This document shows positions 19,382 to 27,997 of a stretch of DNA of 64,000 nucleotides, piece after piece. Made by a program: the position numbers and the translations under genes. The notes under the pieces were generated by a model. That model saw only the letters and a program-made list of their open reading frames with translations, did not search any database and was not told the DNA's origin. Positions within the stretch are counted from its first letter, which is position 1. Each line of letters begins with the position of its first letter. The stretch is taken from positions 1-64,000 of the forward strand of contig CALOCV010000027.1 in the NCBI GenBank assembly GCA_942491955.1, written 5' to 3'. This stretch comes from CALOCV01 sp942491955. Its GTDB lineage: Bacteria; Chlamydiota; Chlamydiia; Chlamydiales; CALOCV01.

Positions 19382-20062
19382 ATGGAGAAGTCGTTTTCCT
19401 CGCTCTTCTTCATGGTTATTGTTTTCCATCTTCTTTTCCTTTTCTTTCTTTGGTACACCCCTTCTTCCCCCTCTGTTTTACCTGATTCTACTCCTTTGAT
19501 TGTCCAAACCATCGCTTTACAGGAATCTAAACCAAAGCCACCTGTTCCTCCATCTACCCCTCATAAAGAACGGCCTTTTCCGCCCAAGAAGGAAAAAGCC
19601 ATTGAAAAAAGAGAACCGGCGCCACAAAAAAAGCCTCTTAGGGAAGAAAGTCCTACTAAGCCTATTCAAAAAAAGAAATCGGCAAAAGAGGCGTTGCAGA
19701 AAGCAAAAAAACAACTCCCTGCATCATCTTCATCCCAAGCCATTGCCACATCCTCCAACGAGGATTTATCCACCCCTACTCTCTCTTCTTCCCTTTCTTC
19801 TCACTCCTCAGAAGAAAAAAACTATCGCTCCCTTATTGCCGAACAAATGCGTCTCTTCTTACGTCTTCCTGAGGAGGAAGAGGTTCGTCTCACCATCACT
19901 CTATCTCGTGAAGGCACCATCCATAACATCGATATCCTCTCTTCAAAAAGCCCTCTCAATCGACAAAAAATCACAGACAAACTCCATACCCTCCACTTTC
20001 CTCCTTTTGACAATCTCTTCCCTGACGAAGAGGTGCACACCTTCTCCATTTGCTTGTATTAG
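19382..20062 (+). CDS. TonB/TolA-like energy-transducing protein
   Basis: The protein has 226 residues. The N-terminal anchor helix is FMVIVFHLLFLFFLWYT, without cleavage. Residues about 50-150 are a Pro/Lys/Ser-rich stalk (KPKPPVPPSTP, EKREPAPQKKP). The C-terminal 75 residues resemble a TonB/TolA C-domain (LIAEQMRLFLRLP, VRLTITLSREGTIHNIDIL, LHFPPF). Its position as third gene of the exbB-exbD operon supports the role. The TAG stop is formed at the first bases of the MITE-C array (20,061), so the original last codons cannot be checked. Confidence 0.8.
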   Translation: MEKSFSSLFFMVIVFHLLFLFFLWYTPSSPSVLPDSTPLIVQTIALQESKPKPPVPPSTPHKERPFPPKKEKAIEKREPAPQKKPLREESPTKPIQKKKSAKEALQKAKKQLPASSSSQAIATSSNEDLSTPTLSSSLSSHSSEEKNYRSLIAEQMRLFLRLPEEEEVRLTITLSREGTIHNIDILSSKSPLNRQKITDKLHTLHFPPFDNLFPDEEVHTFSICLY

Positions 20063-20388
20063 GGCGTGTCATCAATTGGATGAATTTGTAGATCATGGTA
20101 GATGATTTGACGATGGATCGTGTGGAAGCCGAAGCCAACTGTAATCAGTTAGCGAGGCTGAACACGATTTATTGTCAAATCAGATACTGTGAGATGCAAT
20201 TTTAGACGATTGATGACACGCCCTAGGGCATGTCATCAATTGGATGAATTTGTAGATCATGGTAGATGATTTGACGATGGATCGTGTGGAAGCCGAAGCC
20301 AACTGTAATCAGTTAGCGAGGCTGAACACGATTTATCGTCAAATCAGATACTGTGAGATGCAATTTTAGACGATTGATGACACGCCCT
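20061..20388. repeat. MITE-C: two tandem 164-bp elements
   Basis: Copy 1 is 20,061-20,224 and copy 2 is 20,225-20,388. They are nearly identical, and a visible change is GGGCG to GGGCA at the left end. Each begins AGGGCGTGTCATCAAT and ends with the inverse ATTGATGACACGCCCT. TA lies at each boundary, as expected for IS630/Tc1-type TA target duplication. Inner arms (GATGATTTGACGA with TCGTCAAATCA, and ATCGTGT with ACACGAT) make the whole unit a long imperfect hairpin. Solo ends occur at 9,505, 24,780 and 37,582. Confidence 0.85.
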
Positions 20389-20417
20389 AGGGCGGGATTT
20401 TTTAGGGGATTTGCGAA

Positions 20418-21404
20418 TTAGCTTTGGGTGAGAGCTTGTAAGAAGGGTGTGATGCCTTCACCTGTTGTTGCGGAGAGGAGGAAGGTATGGGAGGTTTTTT
20501 CTGGGAAGCGGGAGAGAAATTGTTCGGTATGTTGTTGGGCTTCTTCGGCATCTTGTTTATTGAGGATGATATGGAAGGGGCGTTGGAGGAGGGTCGGGTT
20601 ATAGGCGTTGAGTTCTTGTTGTAGGGTGAGGTAGTCATCGATGGGGTTGCGTCCGTCGATACCGCTGGCATCGAGGATGAAGACGAGGTGTTTTGTTCGT
20701 TCGATATGGCGTAAGAAGTCGAGGCCGAGGCCGCGATTTTGGTGAGCATCAGCGATAATACCAGGGATATCGGCAAGGAAGACCCGTTGTTTTTCTTTGG
20801 TTTCGATAAAGCTGATGTGGGGTTTGAGGGTGGTGAAGGGATAGGCGCCGATTTTTGAGGAGGAGCGGGTAAGGTGGGAGAAGAGGGTGGATTTTCCGGC
20901 ATTGGGGAATCCGACAAAGCCGACATCGGCGATGAGTTTGAGTTCGAGTGCAACGGAGAGTTCTTTCCCCATTTTTCCTGGGGTAGCGAAGTGGGGTGTT
21001 TGTCGGGTTGGTGTGGCAAAAAAGGCGTTACCAAGGCCACCTTTTCCTCCTTCGCAGAGCAGAATCCGTTCACCATCTTCTGTTAAATCGGAGAGGAGGG
21101 TACCTGTTTCGGCATCTTTAATAAGAGTACCGCAAGGGACATGGATGGTGAGGTTTTCTCCTCTTTTTCCTTGGCATTGATTGGTTCCGCCATCTTTTCC
21201 ATTTTGGGCTCGGAGAAAGCGGGCATTGCGGAAGGAATCTAGACAGAAGAGTTGGGCCGAGGCTTCGACAAAGATGGAGCCTCCTTTACCACCGTTACCT
21301 CCGGAGGGACCGCCTTTGGGGAGATATTTTGCGCGGTGCCAAGAGACGACACCGTTACCTCCTTTACCAGCCTTTAGAGTGATGCGGACGTAATCGGTAA
21401 ACAT
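20418..21404 (-). CDS. obgE: Obg-family GTPase
   Basis: The protein has 328 residues. The glycine-rich Obg fold occupies residues 1-155 (KAGKGGNGVVSWHRAKYLPKG and GGNGGKGG). The G domain follows, with GFPNAGKST (G1), LADIPGI (G3) and NKQDAEE (G4). There is no long C-terminal extension. It acts in late 50S ribosome assembly. It lies downstream of rplU and rpmA in the usual order, with a six-base gap to rpmA, so they are co-transcribed. Its 3' end faces the MITE-C array 29 bases away. Confidence 0.96.
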   Translation of the reverse strand: MFTDYVRITLKAGKGGNGVVSWHRAKYLPKGGPSGGNGGKGGSIFVEASAQLFCLDSFRNARFLRAQNGKDGGTNQCQGKRGENLTIHVPCGTLIKDAETGTLLSDLTEDGERILLCEGGKGGLGNAFFATPTRQTPHFATPGKMGKELSVALELKLIADVGFVGFPNAGKSTLFSHLTRSSSKIGAYPFTTLKPHISFIETKEKQRVFLADIPGIIADAHQNRGLGLDFLRHIERTKHLVFILDASGIDGRNPIDDYLTLQQELNAYNPTLLQRPFHIILNKQDAEEAQQHTEQFLSRFPEKTSHTFLLSATTGEGITPFLQALTQS

Positions 21405-21410
21405 AAATTA

Positions 21411-21653
21411 TCATTGTATAGAGACAAACGTCTTTTTCCCTTTACGGAAAGCGACGGTGCCATCGACAAGAGCAAACAGGGTATCGTCTTTTCCTCGACC
21501 GACATTGATTCCGGGATGCCATTTGGTTCCGCGTTGACGAACGAGGATGCTACCTGCTCGTACGGGTTCTCCGGCGCCGACTTTAATACCGAGTCGTTGC
21601 GAATGTGAGTCGCGTCCGTTGCGCGATGATCCTTGACCTTTCTTATGTGCCAT
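21411..21653 (-). CDS. rpmA: 50S ribosomal protein L27
   Basis: The protein has 80 residues. It starts [20 protein letters not shown], the conserved L27 N-terminus near the peptidyl-transferase centre, followed by [19 protein letters not shown] and a [19 protein letters not shown] core. There is no N-terminal extension of the kind cleaved in Firmicutes. It lies between rplU and obgE. Confidence 0.97.
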   Translation of the reverse strand: MAHKKGQGSSRNGRDSHSQRLGIKVGAGEPVRAGSILVRQRGTKWHPGINVGRGKDDTLFALVDGTVAFRKGKKTFVSIQ

Positions 21654-21659
21654 AGGACA

Positions 21660-22007
21660 TTACTCCCCTTTTGCTGCTTGCGTTGTTTTCTTTGTTTTTG
21701 CTTGAATACCTGTGATTTCGACACGATTATAGTGTTGTCGATGGCCGAGGTGGTAGCGTTCGTTTTGTCGGCGTTGGTATTTCATGCTTTTGACTTTTTT
21801 TCCTCGGGAGCGGCCGAGAACTTTTCCTTTTACTTTAAAGGAAGAGAGCGTTGGTGCTCCGATGAATGTCGTGGTTCCGTCATGGACGAAAAGGACTTCG
21901 GGAAAATCGACTTCGCTGCCTTCTTCTTCGTTTAGAAGTTCAACATCGATGACATCGCCTTGTTGGACGCGTTGTTGTTTACCACCGGTTCGGATAATTG
22001 CGTACAT
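21660..22007 (-). CDS. rplU: 50S ribosomal protein L21
   Basis: The protein has 115 residues from the ATG at 22,007, where MYAIIRTGGKQ matches the L21 start. The frame is open upstream, but the AGGGGGG ribosome-binding site just before this ATG decides the start. Typical motifs are GDVIDVE and RRQNERYHLGHRQHY, and the C-terminus has an added basic tail (KTKKTTQAAKGE). It is the first gene of the rplU-rpmA-obgE operon and diverges from the dehydrogenase-like gene across about 110 bases. Confidence 0.96.
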   Translation of the reverse strand: MYAIIRTGGKQQRVQQGDVIDVELLNEEEGSEVDFPEVLFVHDGTTTFIGAPTLSSFKVKGKVLGRSRGKKVKSMKYQRRQNERYHLGHRQHYNRVEITGIQAKTKKTTQAAKGE

Positions 22008-22119
22008 GAACCCCCCTAAAGGAATCATTAAAATGTGAAAAGGAGAATGGTATCGCAAAACTCATTTGAAATCAATTACAAAATATTCATACTCGAATTC
22101 GTAACAGGAAGAGTTGTCC

Positions 22120-23088
22120 ATGAGTACCATTTGGATCAAAAGCCCGGTTGATTATTGGACTGTTGAGGGGTGGAAGAAACGATTTTTCCAGCATTCGTTT
22201 TTTGTTCAGGAAGACTCTCTTCCCGAGGAGCTTCTTGAAACGGTGGAAGTTATTTTCACCAATGAAATATCTCAAGATATTTTCCATCAATTACCCCAAC
22301 TTCATTGGATCCATACCCCTTCTCCTGATTTACACAGCCTCCATTGGCCTTCGATTGAGAAAAAAGAAAACCTTCTTATCACAACAATTCCTGAGGAAAA
22401 TATTGTTCAGCAGGCGGAATATATCGAAAGTGCTATCCTCTATTTTGCCAAAAATCTCTCGTATTGGTGTGGTCACAACGAGCAAAACCGCAAGCTCGAG
22501 AACGAAGAGATCTACCGCTCTTCGATGTGGTGCATGAAAGGAAAGATCCATTTACAAATAGGTCTCTCTCCTCTTGGTGAAATGGTAGCTAAAAGAGCAA
22601 GGGAGATGGGGATGGTCGTATGGGGGGTACAAAACAAGCGTTCCTTTCATCCTCTTTGCGATAAAACGTTTGGATGGGACGACCTTCATTCGATTCTTCC
22701 ATCGGCTCATGTGGTCTGTTTTCATCCACAAATCAGTCATCCTCTGTTCCATTTGTTTGAAAAAGCCGAGTTAGACCTCATCAAAGAGGGTGCTATCCTT
22801 GTATTGCTCGATGGGTGGAATATCGTGGATCGCGAAGCATTGCAAAAACTTTGTGAAAAGGGAAAATTCCGTGGGGTCATTTGGGATGGTCCTCAAGAGG
22901 GGGGGCCTCGCGAAGAGGATCCTCTATGGAAGCTTTCATCTTTACTCTTAACGCTCGATGTCGCCTCTTTACCCAAAGAAGAATCGAGACAAGGAGCTTC
23001 TATATTCGCTTACAATTTGAGGCAGTGGTCGAAGAGAAATTGGAGAGACATGAAGTATCTTGCCTATCCTATAGGCCCTTCTTTATAG
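22120..23088 (+). CDS. D-2-hydroxyacid dehydrogenase-like protein
   Basis: The protein has 322 residues from the ATG at 22,120, chosen because AGGAAGAG lies 6 bases upstream; an in-frame TTG at 22,114 has no such spacing. The order of elements follows the D-isomer 2-hydroxyacid dehydrogenase family: an N-terminal domain with LHWIHTPSPDL, then a nucleotide-binding domain beginning IGLSPLGEMVAKRAREMGM (the usual G-x-G-x-x-G is partly lost), then HPLFHLFEKAELDLIKEGAILVLLDG. The catalytic Arg/Glu/His trio is not clear, so it may be inactive or have another role. A possible terminator hairpin follows. Confidence 0.65.
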   Translation: MSTIWIKSPVDYWTVEGWKKRFFQHSFFVQEDSLPEELLETVEVIFTNEISQDIFHQLPQLHWIHTPSPDLHSLHWPSIEKKENLLITTIPEENIVQQAEYIESAILYFAKNLSYWCGHNEQNRKLENEEIYRSSMWCMKGKIHLQIGLSPLGEMVAKRAREMGMVVWGVQNKRSFHPLCDKTFGWDDLHSILPSAHVVCFHPQISHPLFHLFEKAELDLIKEGAILVLLDGWNIVDREALQKLCEKGKFRGVIWDGPQEGGPREEDPLWKLSSLLLTLDVASLPKEESRQGASIFAYNLRQWSKRNWRDMKYLAYPIGPSL

Positions 23089-23093
23089 AAAAA

Positions 23094-23111
23094 CAGCCAC
23101 TAAAGTGGCTG
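23094..23111 (+). terminator. Possible terminator hairpin
   Basis: The stem is CAGCCAC-taaa-GTGGCTG, six bases after the stop at 23,088. The T run is weak (AAATTT), so termination may be partial. Confidence 0.4.
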
Positions 23112-23173
23112 AAATTTGCTAAATATAGCCAGTCTCGTGTACTATTTTGATATACCGGGGAAGAATCAAAATC

Positions 23174-24298
23174 ATGCATATACCACGTCTCCAATTAAAA
23201 AAATTACATTCTCTTTCAACAAAAAAAGTAACCGTTCTCTACGGACCTCGAAGAGTGGGTAAAACCACTTTATTAAAACATTTTTTGGAAGACAAAGAAA
23301 ATTACCTATTTGTAACAGGAGAAGATATTTTTGTAAGCAACGCTTTATCTGAGCTATCCATAGAGAAATTAAAAAATTTTATCGGTGAATATAAACTTCT
23401 TATTATTGATGAAGCTCAATATATTCCATCTATTGGAAAAAGTTTAAAATTGATCATCGACCATATAGAGGGAGTACAAGTCATTGTTACCGGCTCATCT
23501 ACCTTTGATCTAACAAAACAAGTGGGGGAGCCGTTGACAGGCCGGCAAAATACAATCCAGTTGTTCCCCATTTCTCAGATGGAACTCATGCCGATAGAAA
23601 ATCGAGTCGAAACCCAAGCCCATCTAGAAACGCGATTGATCTACGGTTCTTATCCCGAAATATTTACCTTTTCTGGGAATAAAGAGAGGGAAGAATATCT
23701 TCACGAACTCGTCGCTTCCTACCTTATTAAAGACATTCTTGCTTTTGAAGGGGTTCAAAAATCAAAAAAAATGACCGATTTATTGATTCTTCTCGCCCTA
23801 CAAATTGGAAAAGAAGTTTCGCATAGTGAGCTTGCTACACAGCTTTCTATGAGTAAAACAACGGTGGAAAGATATTTAGATTTATTGGAAAAAGTATTTG
23901 TTTTAGTCAATATTCGCGGTTTCAGTCGCAATTTACGGAAGGAAGTGACCAAAACATCACGTTATTATTTTTATGATAATGGTATTCGGAACGCATTAAT
24001 TAACAATTTCAATCTTTTAAACCGCCGCAATGACATAGGCGCACTATGGGAAAATTACCTCATTATGGAACGGATCAAAAAACAAAAATACCAGTCGCTT
24101 TGGAGTAGCAATTATTTTTGGCGAACGTATGACCAAAAAGAACTCGACTGGGTTGAAGAGCGGGAAGGCTCACTCCACGGCTATGAATTTAAATGGAATA
24201 AAAAGCATGCCTCCGCTCCAAAACTATGGACTGAAACGTATGCAAACGCTTCATTCACGTGTATTTCACAAAACAACTACCTATCTTTTATTACCTAA
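23174..24298 (+). CDS. AAA ATPase with DUF4143
   Basis: The protein has 374 residues from the ATG at 23,174, preceded by GGGGAAG. Walker A is YGPRRVGKTTLL near residue 25 and Walker B is LLIIDEAQYI near 78, then the sensor VIVTGSSTFDL. The C-terminal half (about 180-374) has the DUF4143 layout: SYLIKDILAFEG, a winged-helix stretch SHSELATQLSMSKTTVERYLDLLE, KVFVLVNIRGFSRNLRKE, YFYDNGIRNALI and WENYLIMERI. These proteins are common accessory genes of unclear function, often in genomes rich in mobile DNA. A GxxExxY remnant follows within 15 bases. Confidence 0.85.
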   Translation: MHIPRLQLKKLHSLSTKKVTVLYGPRRVGKTTLLKHFLEDKENYLFVTGEDIFVSNALSELSIEKLKNFIGEYKLLIIDEAQYIPSIGKSLKLIIDHIEGVQVIVTGSSTFDLTKQVGEPLTGRQNTIQLFPISQMELMPIENRVETQAHLETRLIYGSYPEIFTFSGNKEREEYLHELVASYLIKDILAFEGVQKSKKMTDLLILLALQIGKEVSHSELATQLSMSKTTVERYLDLLEKVFVLVNIRGFSRNLRKEVTKTSRYYFYDNGIRNALINNFNLLNRRNDIGALWENYLIMERIKKQKYQSLWSSNYFWRTYDQKELDWVEEREGSLHGYEFKWNKKHASAPKLWTETYANASFTCISQNNYLSFIT

Positions 24299-24308
24299 AT
24301 AGTGTCGT

Positions 24309-24377
24309 CATAAGACTTTGGGTGGTCCAGGTTTGCTTGAAGGGGTTTACGAAAGCTGTCTTTATACGAATTATAAA
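24309..24377 (+). pseudogene. GxxExxY-family remnant, N-terminal piece
   Basis: This frame encodes the diagnostic string GGPGLLEGVYESCLYTN, matching the conserved N-terminal region that names the GxxExxY (PDDEXK-like) family. It then ends in a TTTCTTTGCGTCTTAGCGAC repeat of the kind often found beside these genes. There is no start codon and no C-terminal half. The missing half resembles the fragment at 53,907-54,101. Confidence 0.6.
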
Positions 24378-24510
24378 ATTTCTTTGCGTCTTAGCGACTT
24401 TGCGTTTCAATTTTTTTAGGCAAAACTTCCCCGACAAGACCTTGCTTCAACCAATTTTTGAATTTACTTCGGTATAGATGGAGATCCATTTGTGTGTTTG
24501 TCAAAAGGAC

Positions 24511-24546
24511 GTCAAACATGCGCTTGATTTTGCGCATGTTGATGAC
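24511..24546. repeat. Hairpin element, inverse copy of the 14,650 hairpin
   Basis: GTCAAACATGCGC pairs with GCGCATGTTGATGAC. It is the reverse complement of 14,650-14,688 with a few changes that mostly sit in the loop or arm ends. It lies upstream of tRNA-Phe on the opposite strand. Confidence 0.55.
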
Positions 24547-24591
24547 GTTTTTCAATCGCACTGGGTGCGGAACGTGGGTTGAAAACAAAAA

Positions 24592-24664
<73 letters not shown>

Positions 24665-24779
24665 GAAAAAAAGCGAACAGCAAAATGGGGTAGAAAACCC
24701 TTGTTTGCTTTTGTTTGGATATAAGGATACCTTTCTTCTGAATTTCGAGCAACTTGATCTGAGTATTTTGATAGAGCGG

Positions 24780-24795
24780 TTGATGACACGCCCTA
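24780..24795. repeat. Solo MITE-C end
   Basis: TTGATGACACGCCCTA matches the right end of the MITE-C units at 20,061-20,388. It lies about 80 bases upstream of the next gene's start and is either a scar or the edge of a decayed copy. Confidence 0.6.
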
Positions 24796-24875
24796 ATGCA
24801 ATTAAAAATTAAATATTTACTTAAAATATCTTATTGTGTACAATTTGTTTTCTAATCAATAGGAGTTGGCTATAC

Positions 24876-25817
24876 ATGGATCCTCTAAACACAAAGCACA
24901 CCCAAGGCAATAATCCTTCAAAAGAGGAGAAACCGGCCTTAACACCTGAAAACATTGCTGTAGCCAAAAAAATTCTCCAAGAAATGGATAAACCGACGTT
25001 CCATCAATATCTCGATAAAGGGCGTGTTGGCCATATTGTCCATACTGCTCTTTTTTTGTTTTCTAAACGCATCTATCTATTTATTTTTAAACAAGATGCG
25101 GTAACTATCGCCTTCCGTCACGTAAAACACACTCCCTCTTCCTCAAATTTCACGCCACCAACTAAGAACACCCCTTCTTCTCCCTCCTCGCCAACGCCCT
25201 CTTCCCCAATAAATCATGGTGAAATCCCTTCTTCTCCTCTCAATGATCAAGCAGCAGAGCTCTTAAAAAACACCTTCAACCACGACCTAGCTTCGTGGGT
25301 TGTTGAACGCCTTCTCCTCCAATCCAATCATCCCAACTTCCCCAAGCTTGCGCAACTTCCCCAAATAGAACCTCAATCCGATGGGAGAACAAAAATCACC
25401 CTGAATTTTGACCGCGAAGGATTCATGAATACGGCAAAAACAATCGAGAAAAAAGAGATGCAAGACCTCATGGGACAATGGTTTCCACCTTTGCAACTCG
25501 GATTTGCCATGCAAACTCTAAAAAAATTTACTCAGGGAAGAAAAGCTAAGTGCAATCAAACAGTAGAGATAACCTGGAACTCTAGAGCTCAAGAAATCGA
25601 ATTTAACAATCAAGGTTTTTGGTCTGAAGATTCCAAGGGAAACACAGGCATTGTCGTCACAAAAATCGGATTCAAGAATGGTAAATTTATTTTCGAAAAA
25701 AGAAATGTCAATCAGCCTAATTTCATATTTAAGTCGATCATGTCGATTGTTGATAAACAGAATGTATGGGCTAAAGAAGACCTCGAAAAACTTCTCCCTC
25801 TACTCGTCTGGGAATAA
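24876..25817 (+). CDS. Candidate effector with Pro/Ser-rich linker
   Basis: The protein has 313 residues from the ATG at 24,876, chosen by AGGAG 10 bases upstream; the open frame upstream is not used. The N-terminal 85 residues are charged, then hydrophobic and aromatic (VHTALFLFSKRIYLFIF). Residues about 90-125 are a Pro/Ser/Thr linker (TPSSPSSPTPSSP). The C-terminal 190 residues contain WVVERLLLQSNHPNF, an IEPQSDGRTKITLNFDREG strand and WFPPLQLGFAMQTL. I do not recognise the fold. The gene at 27,998 has the same layout with weakly similar C-terminal strands, suggesting distant paralogues. Confidence 0.55.
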   Translation: MDPLNTKHTQGNNPSKEEKPALTPENIAVAKKILQEMDKPTFHQYLDKGRVGHIVHTALFLFSKRIYLFIFKQDAVTIAFRHVKHTPSSSNFTPPTKNTPSSPSSPTPSSPINHGEIPSSPLNDQAAELLKNTFNHDLASWVVERLLLQSNHPNFPKLAQLPQIEPQSDGRTKITLNFDREGFMNTAKTIEKKEMQDLMGQWFPPLQLGFAMQTLKKFTQGRKAKCNQTVEITWNSRAQEIEFNNQGFWSEDSKGNTGIVVTKIGFKNGKFIFEKRNVNQPNFIFKSIMSIVDKQNVWAKEDLEKLLPLLVWE

Positions 25818-26437
25818 TTTTCCCAACGTCGAGCAAATCCGACAATTCTCCTCGCGATGCCCCCTGGCGGGACAGTATTCTCGTGCATAGTAGATGATTT
25901 GAAGATGGAGGCGATTCCAAACTTTTTTGGGAAAACAAGCTTTAAGGTCTCTCTCCGTCACTTCAACGCTTCTTCCCTCCGATAAGCCCCATCGCTTTGC
26001 GCAACGGTGAATATGGGTGTCTACAGGAAAGGCCACTTGATGAAACGCTTGGGAAAGGACGACCGACGCCGTCTTGTGTCCCACACCTGGTAGTACCTCC
26101 AATTCTTCAAAGGTAGTGGGCACCCCTCCTTCATGTTTTTCTAATAACTGTTTCGAAAGCTCCCAAATTGCCCTCCCCTTGCGAGGCGCTAAGCCGCATG
26201 GTCGAATGATCGAAACGATCTCGTCAACAGAGAGCATGACCATTTCCTCAGGCGTTGCCGCTCGGGCAAACAAAAGAGGCGTGATGGTATTCACTCGTGC
26301 ATCGGTGCATTGAGCCGAGAGAACGACGGCGATGAGCAGAGTATAAGGGTCGCTGTGCTGCAATGGAATGGCGGGCTTAGGGTAGAGCTCCTGCAAAATT
26401 TTTTGGATAATAGAGGCTCTTTTTTCTTCTCTTTCAT
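25800..26437 (-). CDS. nth: Endonuclease III (Nth), N-terminal frameshift
   Basis: This is a base-excision-repair glycosylase/AP lyase. The helix-hairpin-helix with catalytic lysine (LPGVGHKTAS) and the catalytic aspartate (FPVDTHIHR) are present. The uninterrupted frame has no ATG and would have to start at TTG 26,396. An ATG at 26,437 starts MKEKKK in another frame and joins RASIIQKILQELYP, the expected family N-terminus, if one A is added to the A6 run at 26,420-26,425. The Fe-S cysteines are unusual: three cysteines spaced 9 and 2, and no fourth. The 3' end overlaps the gene ending at 25,817 by 18 bases, tail to tail. It follows mnmE, as in Chlamydia, with a REP palindrome in between. Confidence 0.88.
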
Positions 26438-26463
26438 GGATTCTCCACGCATTGGGGTCAGCA

Positions 26464-26526
26464 TTGGGGTCAGGCCTGACATTCGGACATTTGGAACAAA
26501 TGTCCGAATGTCAGGCCTGACCCCAA
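26464..26526. repeat. REP palindrome, isolated copy
   Basis: This is a perfect 63-base palindrome (TTGGGGTCAGGCCTGAC...GTCAGGCCTGACCCCAA with loop TTGGAAC). It is identical to the two copies flanking the transposase gene at 43,357-44,304. A 12-base lead-in, ATTGGGGTCAGC, duplicates its left edge. It sits three bases from the mnmE stop and upstream of nth. Confidence 0.95.
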
Positions 26527-26529
26527 ACA

Positions 26530-27894
26530 TTATTTCCCTATACACAATTGCGAAAAGATCGATTTGAGAATATCTTCTGTTACATCCGCTCCGGTAACAC
26601 TTCCAAGATGCTCCAACGATTCTCGAAGGTCCATGAGCAATAGTTCTGGAGAACGCTCCTCTTCCATTCCTTCAACGACCTTTTGCAAAGCCTCCACAGC
26701 GGCTACGAGTGCTTGATAGTGGCGTACCTGGGTCAATACAACCTCTTCTTTCGATGGAGGCCCCTTTTTCCACAAGAGCTTTTCCATCTCGGCTCGCAAC
26801 GCATCCAATCCTTGTTTTTCTTTTGCCGAAAGAGCCACGACATGGGGCAATGCAAGAGAGCAAGTCGTATTTTGGATGTCGATTTTATTCCATATGGCAA
26901 TCGTTTTCTCTGGAGATACCTCTTGTAACAACGTCTCTTCTTCTTGACAAAGAGGTCGGCTCGCATCAAGGACGAGAAAGAGGAGATCGGCCTCTTGAAT
27001 CACCTCTTTTGTCCTCCTTATCCCCTCTTTCTCAATCTCTTCCTCAGAGTGGCGAATCCCCGCTGTGTCAATCACTCGAAAGTGGAATCCTTGAAAACGC
27101 ATGTGATCCTCAACCAAATCGCGCGTCGTCCCTGCTACTGAGGAGACAATCGCACGCTCCTTGTCAAGCAACGCATTCATCAAGGACGATTTCCCTACAT
27201 TGGGCGCCCCAACAAGACAAAGAGAGAGCCCTTCATGAAGAACCTTCCCTTGATCAAAGGTGGCTACCAACGCCTGTATCTCCTGTTGTATATTCTGAAG
27301 AGAGGTAACCACCTCCTCAAACGAAGCAAAAGCCAAGCCCTCTTCAGGAAAATCAACCCACGCCTCAAAAAGAGCTGCTGTCTTGGTAAGTGCTTGCTGA
27401 AACCCTGTGACTCTTTCTGATAAACGTCCATGTAATTGTTGTTCCGCAGCAATGAGTGCTTCGTCGCTCCGCGCTCCGATAAGCGCCTGCACTGCCTCCG
27501 CTTGAGCCAAGTCGATCTTCCCATTGCGGAAACTGCGGTAGGTGAATTCTCCTGGACGAGCTGGACGGGCACCAGCAGATAACACGACCTCTAATACGCG
27601 CCGAGAGATCAAGCTCCCTCCGTGGCAATGGATCTCAATGGTATCTTCTCCGGTGTACGATCGCGGCGCTTTCATAACGAGCAACAAGACGCGATCGACA
27701 CTCTCTCCTTCTAAGGTGCGTACTTCTCCATAATGGACCGTATGCGTAACAAAAGAGGAGATAGAACCAGAGAAAATGCGATCGGCAATAGCGATGGCTT
27801 CTTTGCCAGAAATGCGAATGACAGCGATCCCCCCTTCTCCTGGAGGAGTGGCGATAGCAGCTATCGTTTCTTGATCAGAAAAAAACAATCCCAT
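26530..27894 (-). CDS. mnmE: MnmE tRNA-modification GTPase
   Basis: The protein has 454 residues. The N-terminal folate-binding domain begins with ETIAAIATPPGEGGIAVIRISG. The inserted G domain has GAPNVGKSS, the switch GTTRD, DTAG and NKID. The C-terminus is SQLCIGK, with the essential cysteine. With MnmG it installs carboxymethylaminomethyl groups on U34 of certain tRNAs. Its neighbour nth matches the chlamydial order. The stop codon lies beside the REP palindrome. Confidence 0.96.
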   Translation of the reverse strand: MGLFFSDQETIAAIATPPGEGGIAVIRISGKEAIAIADRIFSGSISSFVTHTVHYGEVRTLEGESVDRVLLLVMKAPRSYTGEDTIEIHCHGGSLISRRVLEVVLSAGARPARPGEFTYRSFRNGKIDLAQAEAVQALIGARSDEALIAAEQQLHGRLSERVTGFQQALTKTAALFEAWVDFPEEGLAFASFEEVVTSLQNIQQEIQALVATFDQGKVLHEGLSLCLVGAPNVGKSSLMNALLDKERAIVSSVAGTTRDLVEDHMRFQGFHFRVIDTAGIRHSEEEIEKEGIRRTKEVIQEADLLFLVLDASRPLCQEEETLLQEVSPEKTIAIWNKIDIQNTTCSLALPHVVALSAKEKQGLDALRAEMEKLLWKKGPPSKEEVVLTQVRHYQALVAAVEALQKVVEGMEEERSPELLLMDLRESLEHLGSVTGADVTEDILKSIFSQLCIGK

Positions 27895-27997
27895 AATTAC
27901 AAAAAATTTTACTCGAATATTTTTTTACTGTCAAAGAGCAGAAAAAATGATTTCTCAGATGATTGGCTTTTTTTATCATCTTCTCTAAAATGATCCC

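Noticed and set aside
20061..20388. CRISPR-like array
   Set aside because: The repeats are two 164-bp units directly joined, without spacers and with no cas genes; terminal inverted repeats show MITEs.
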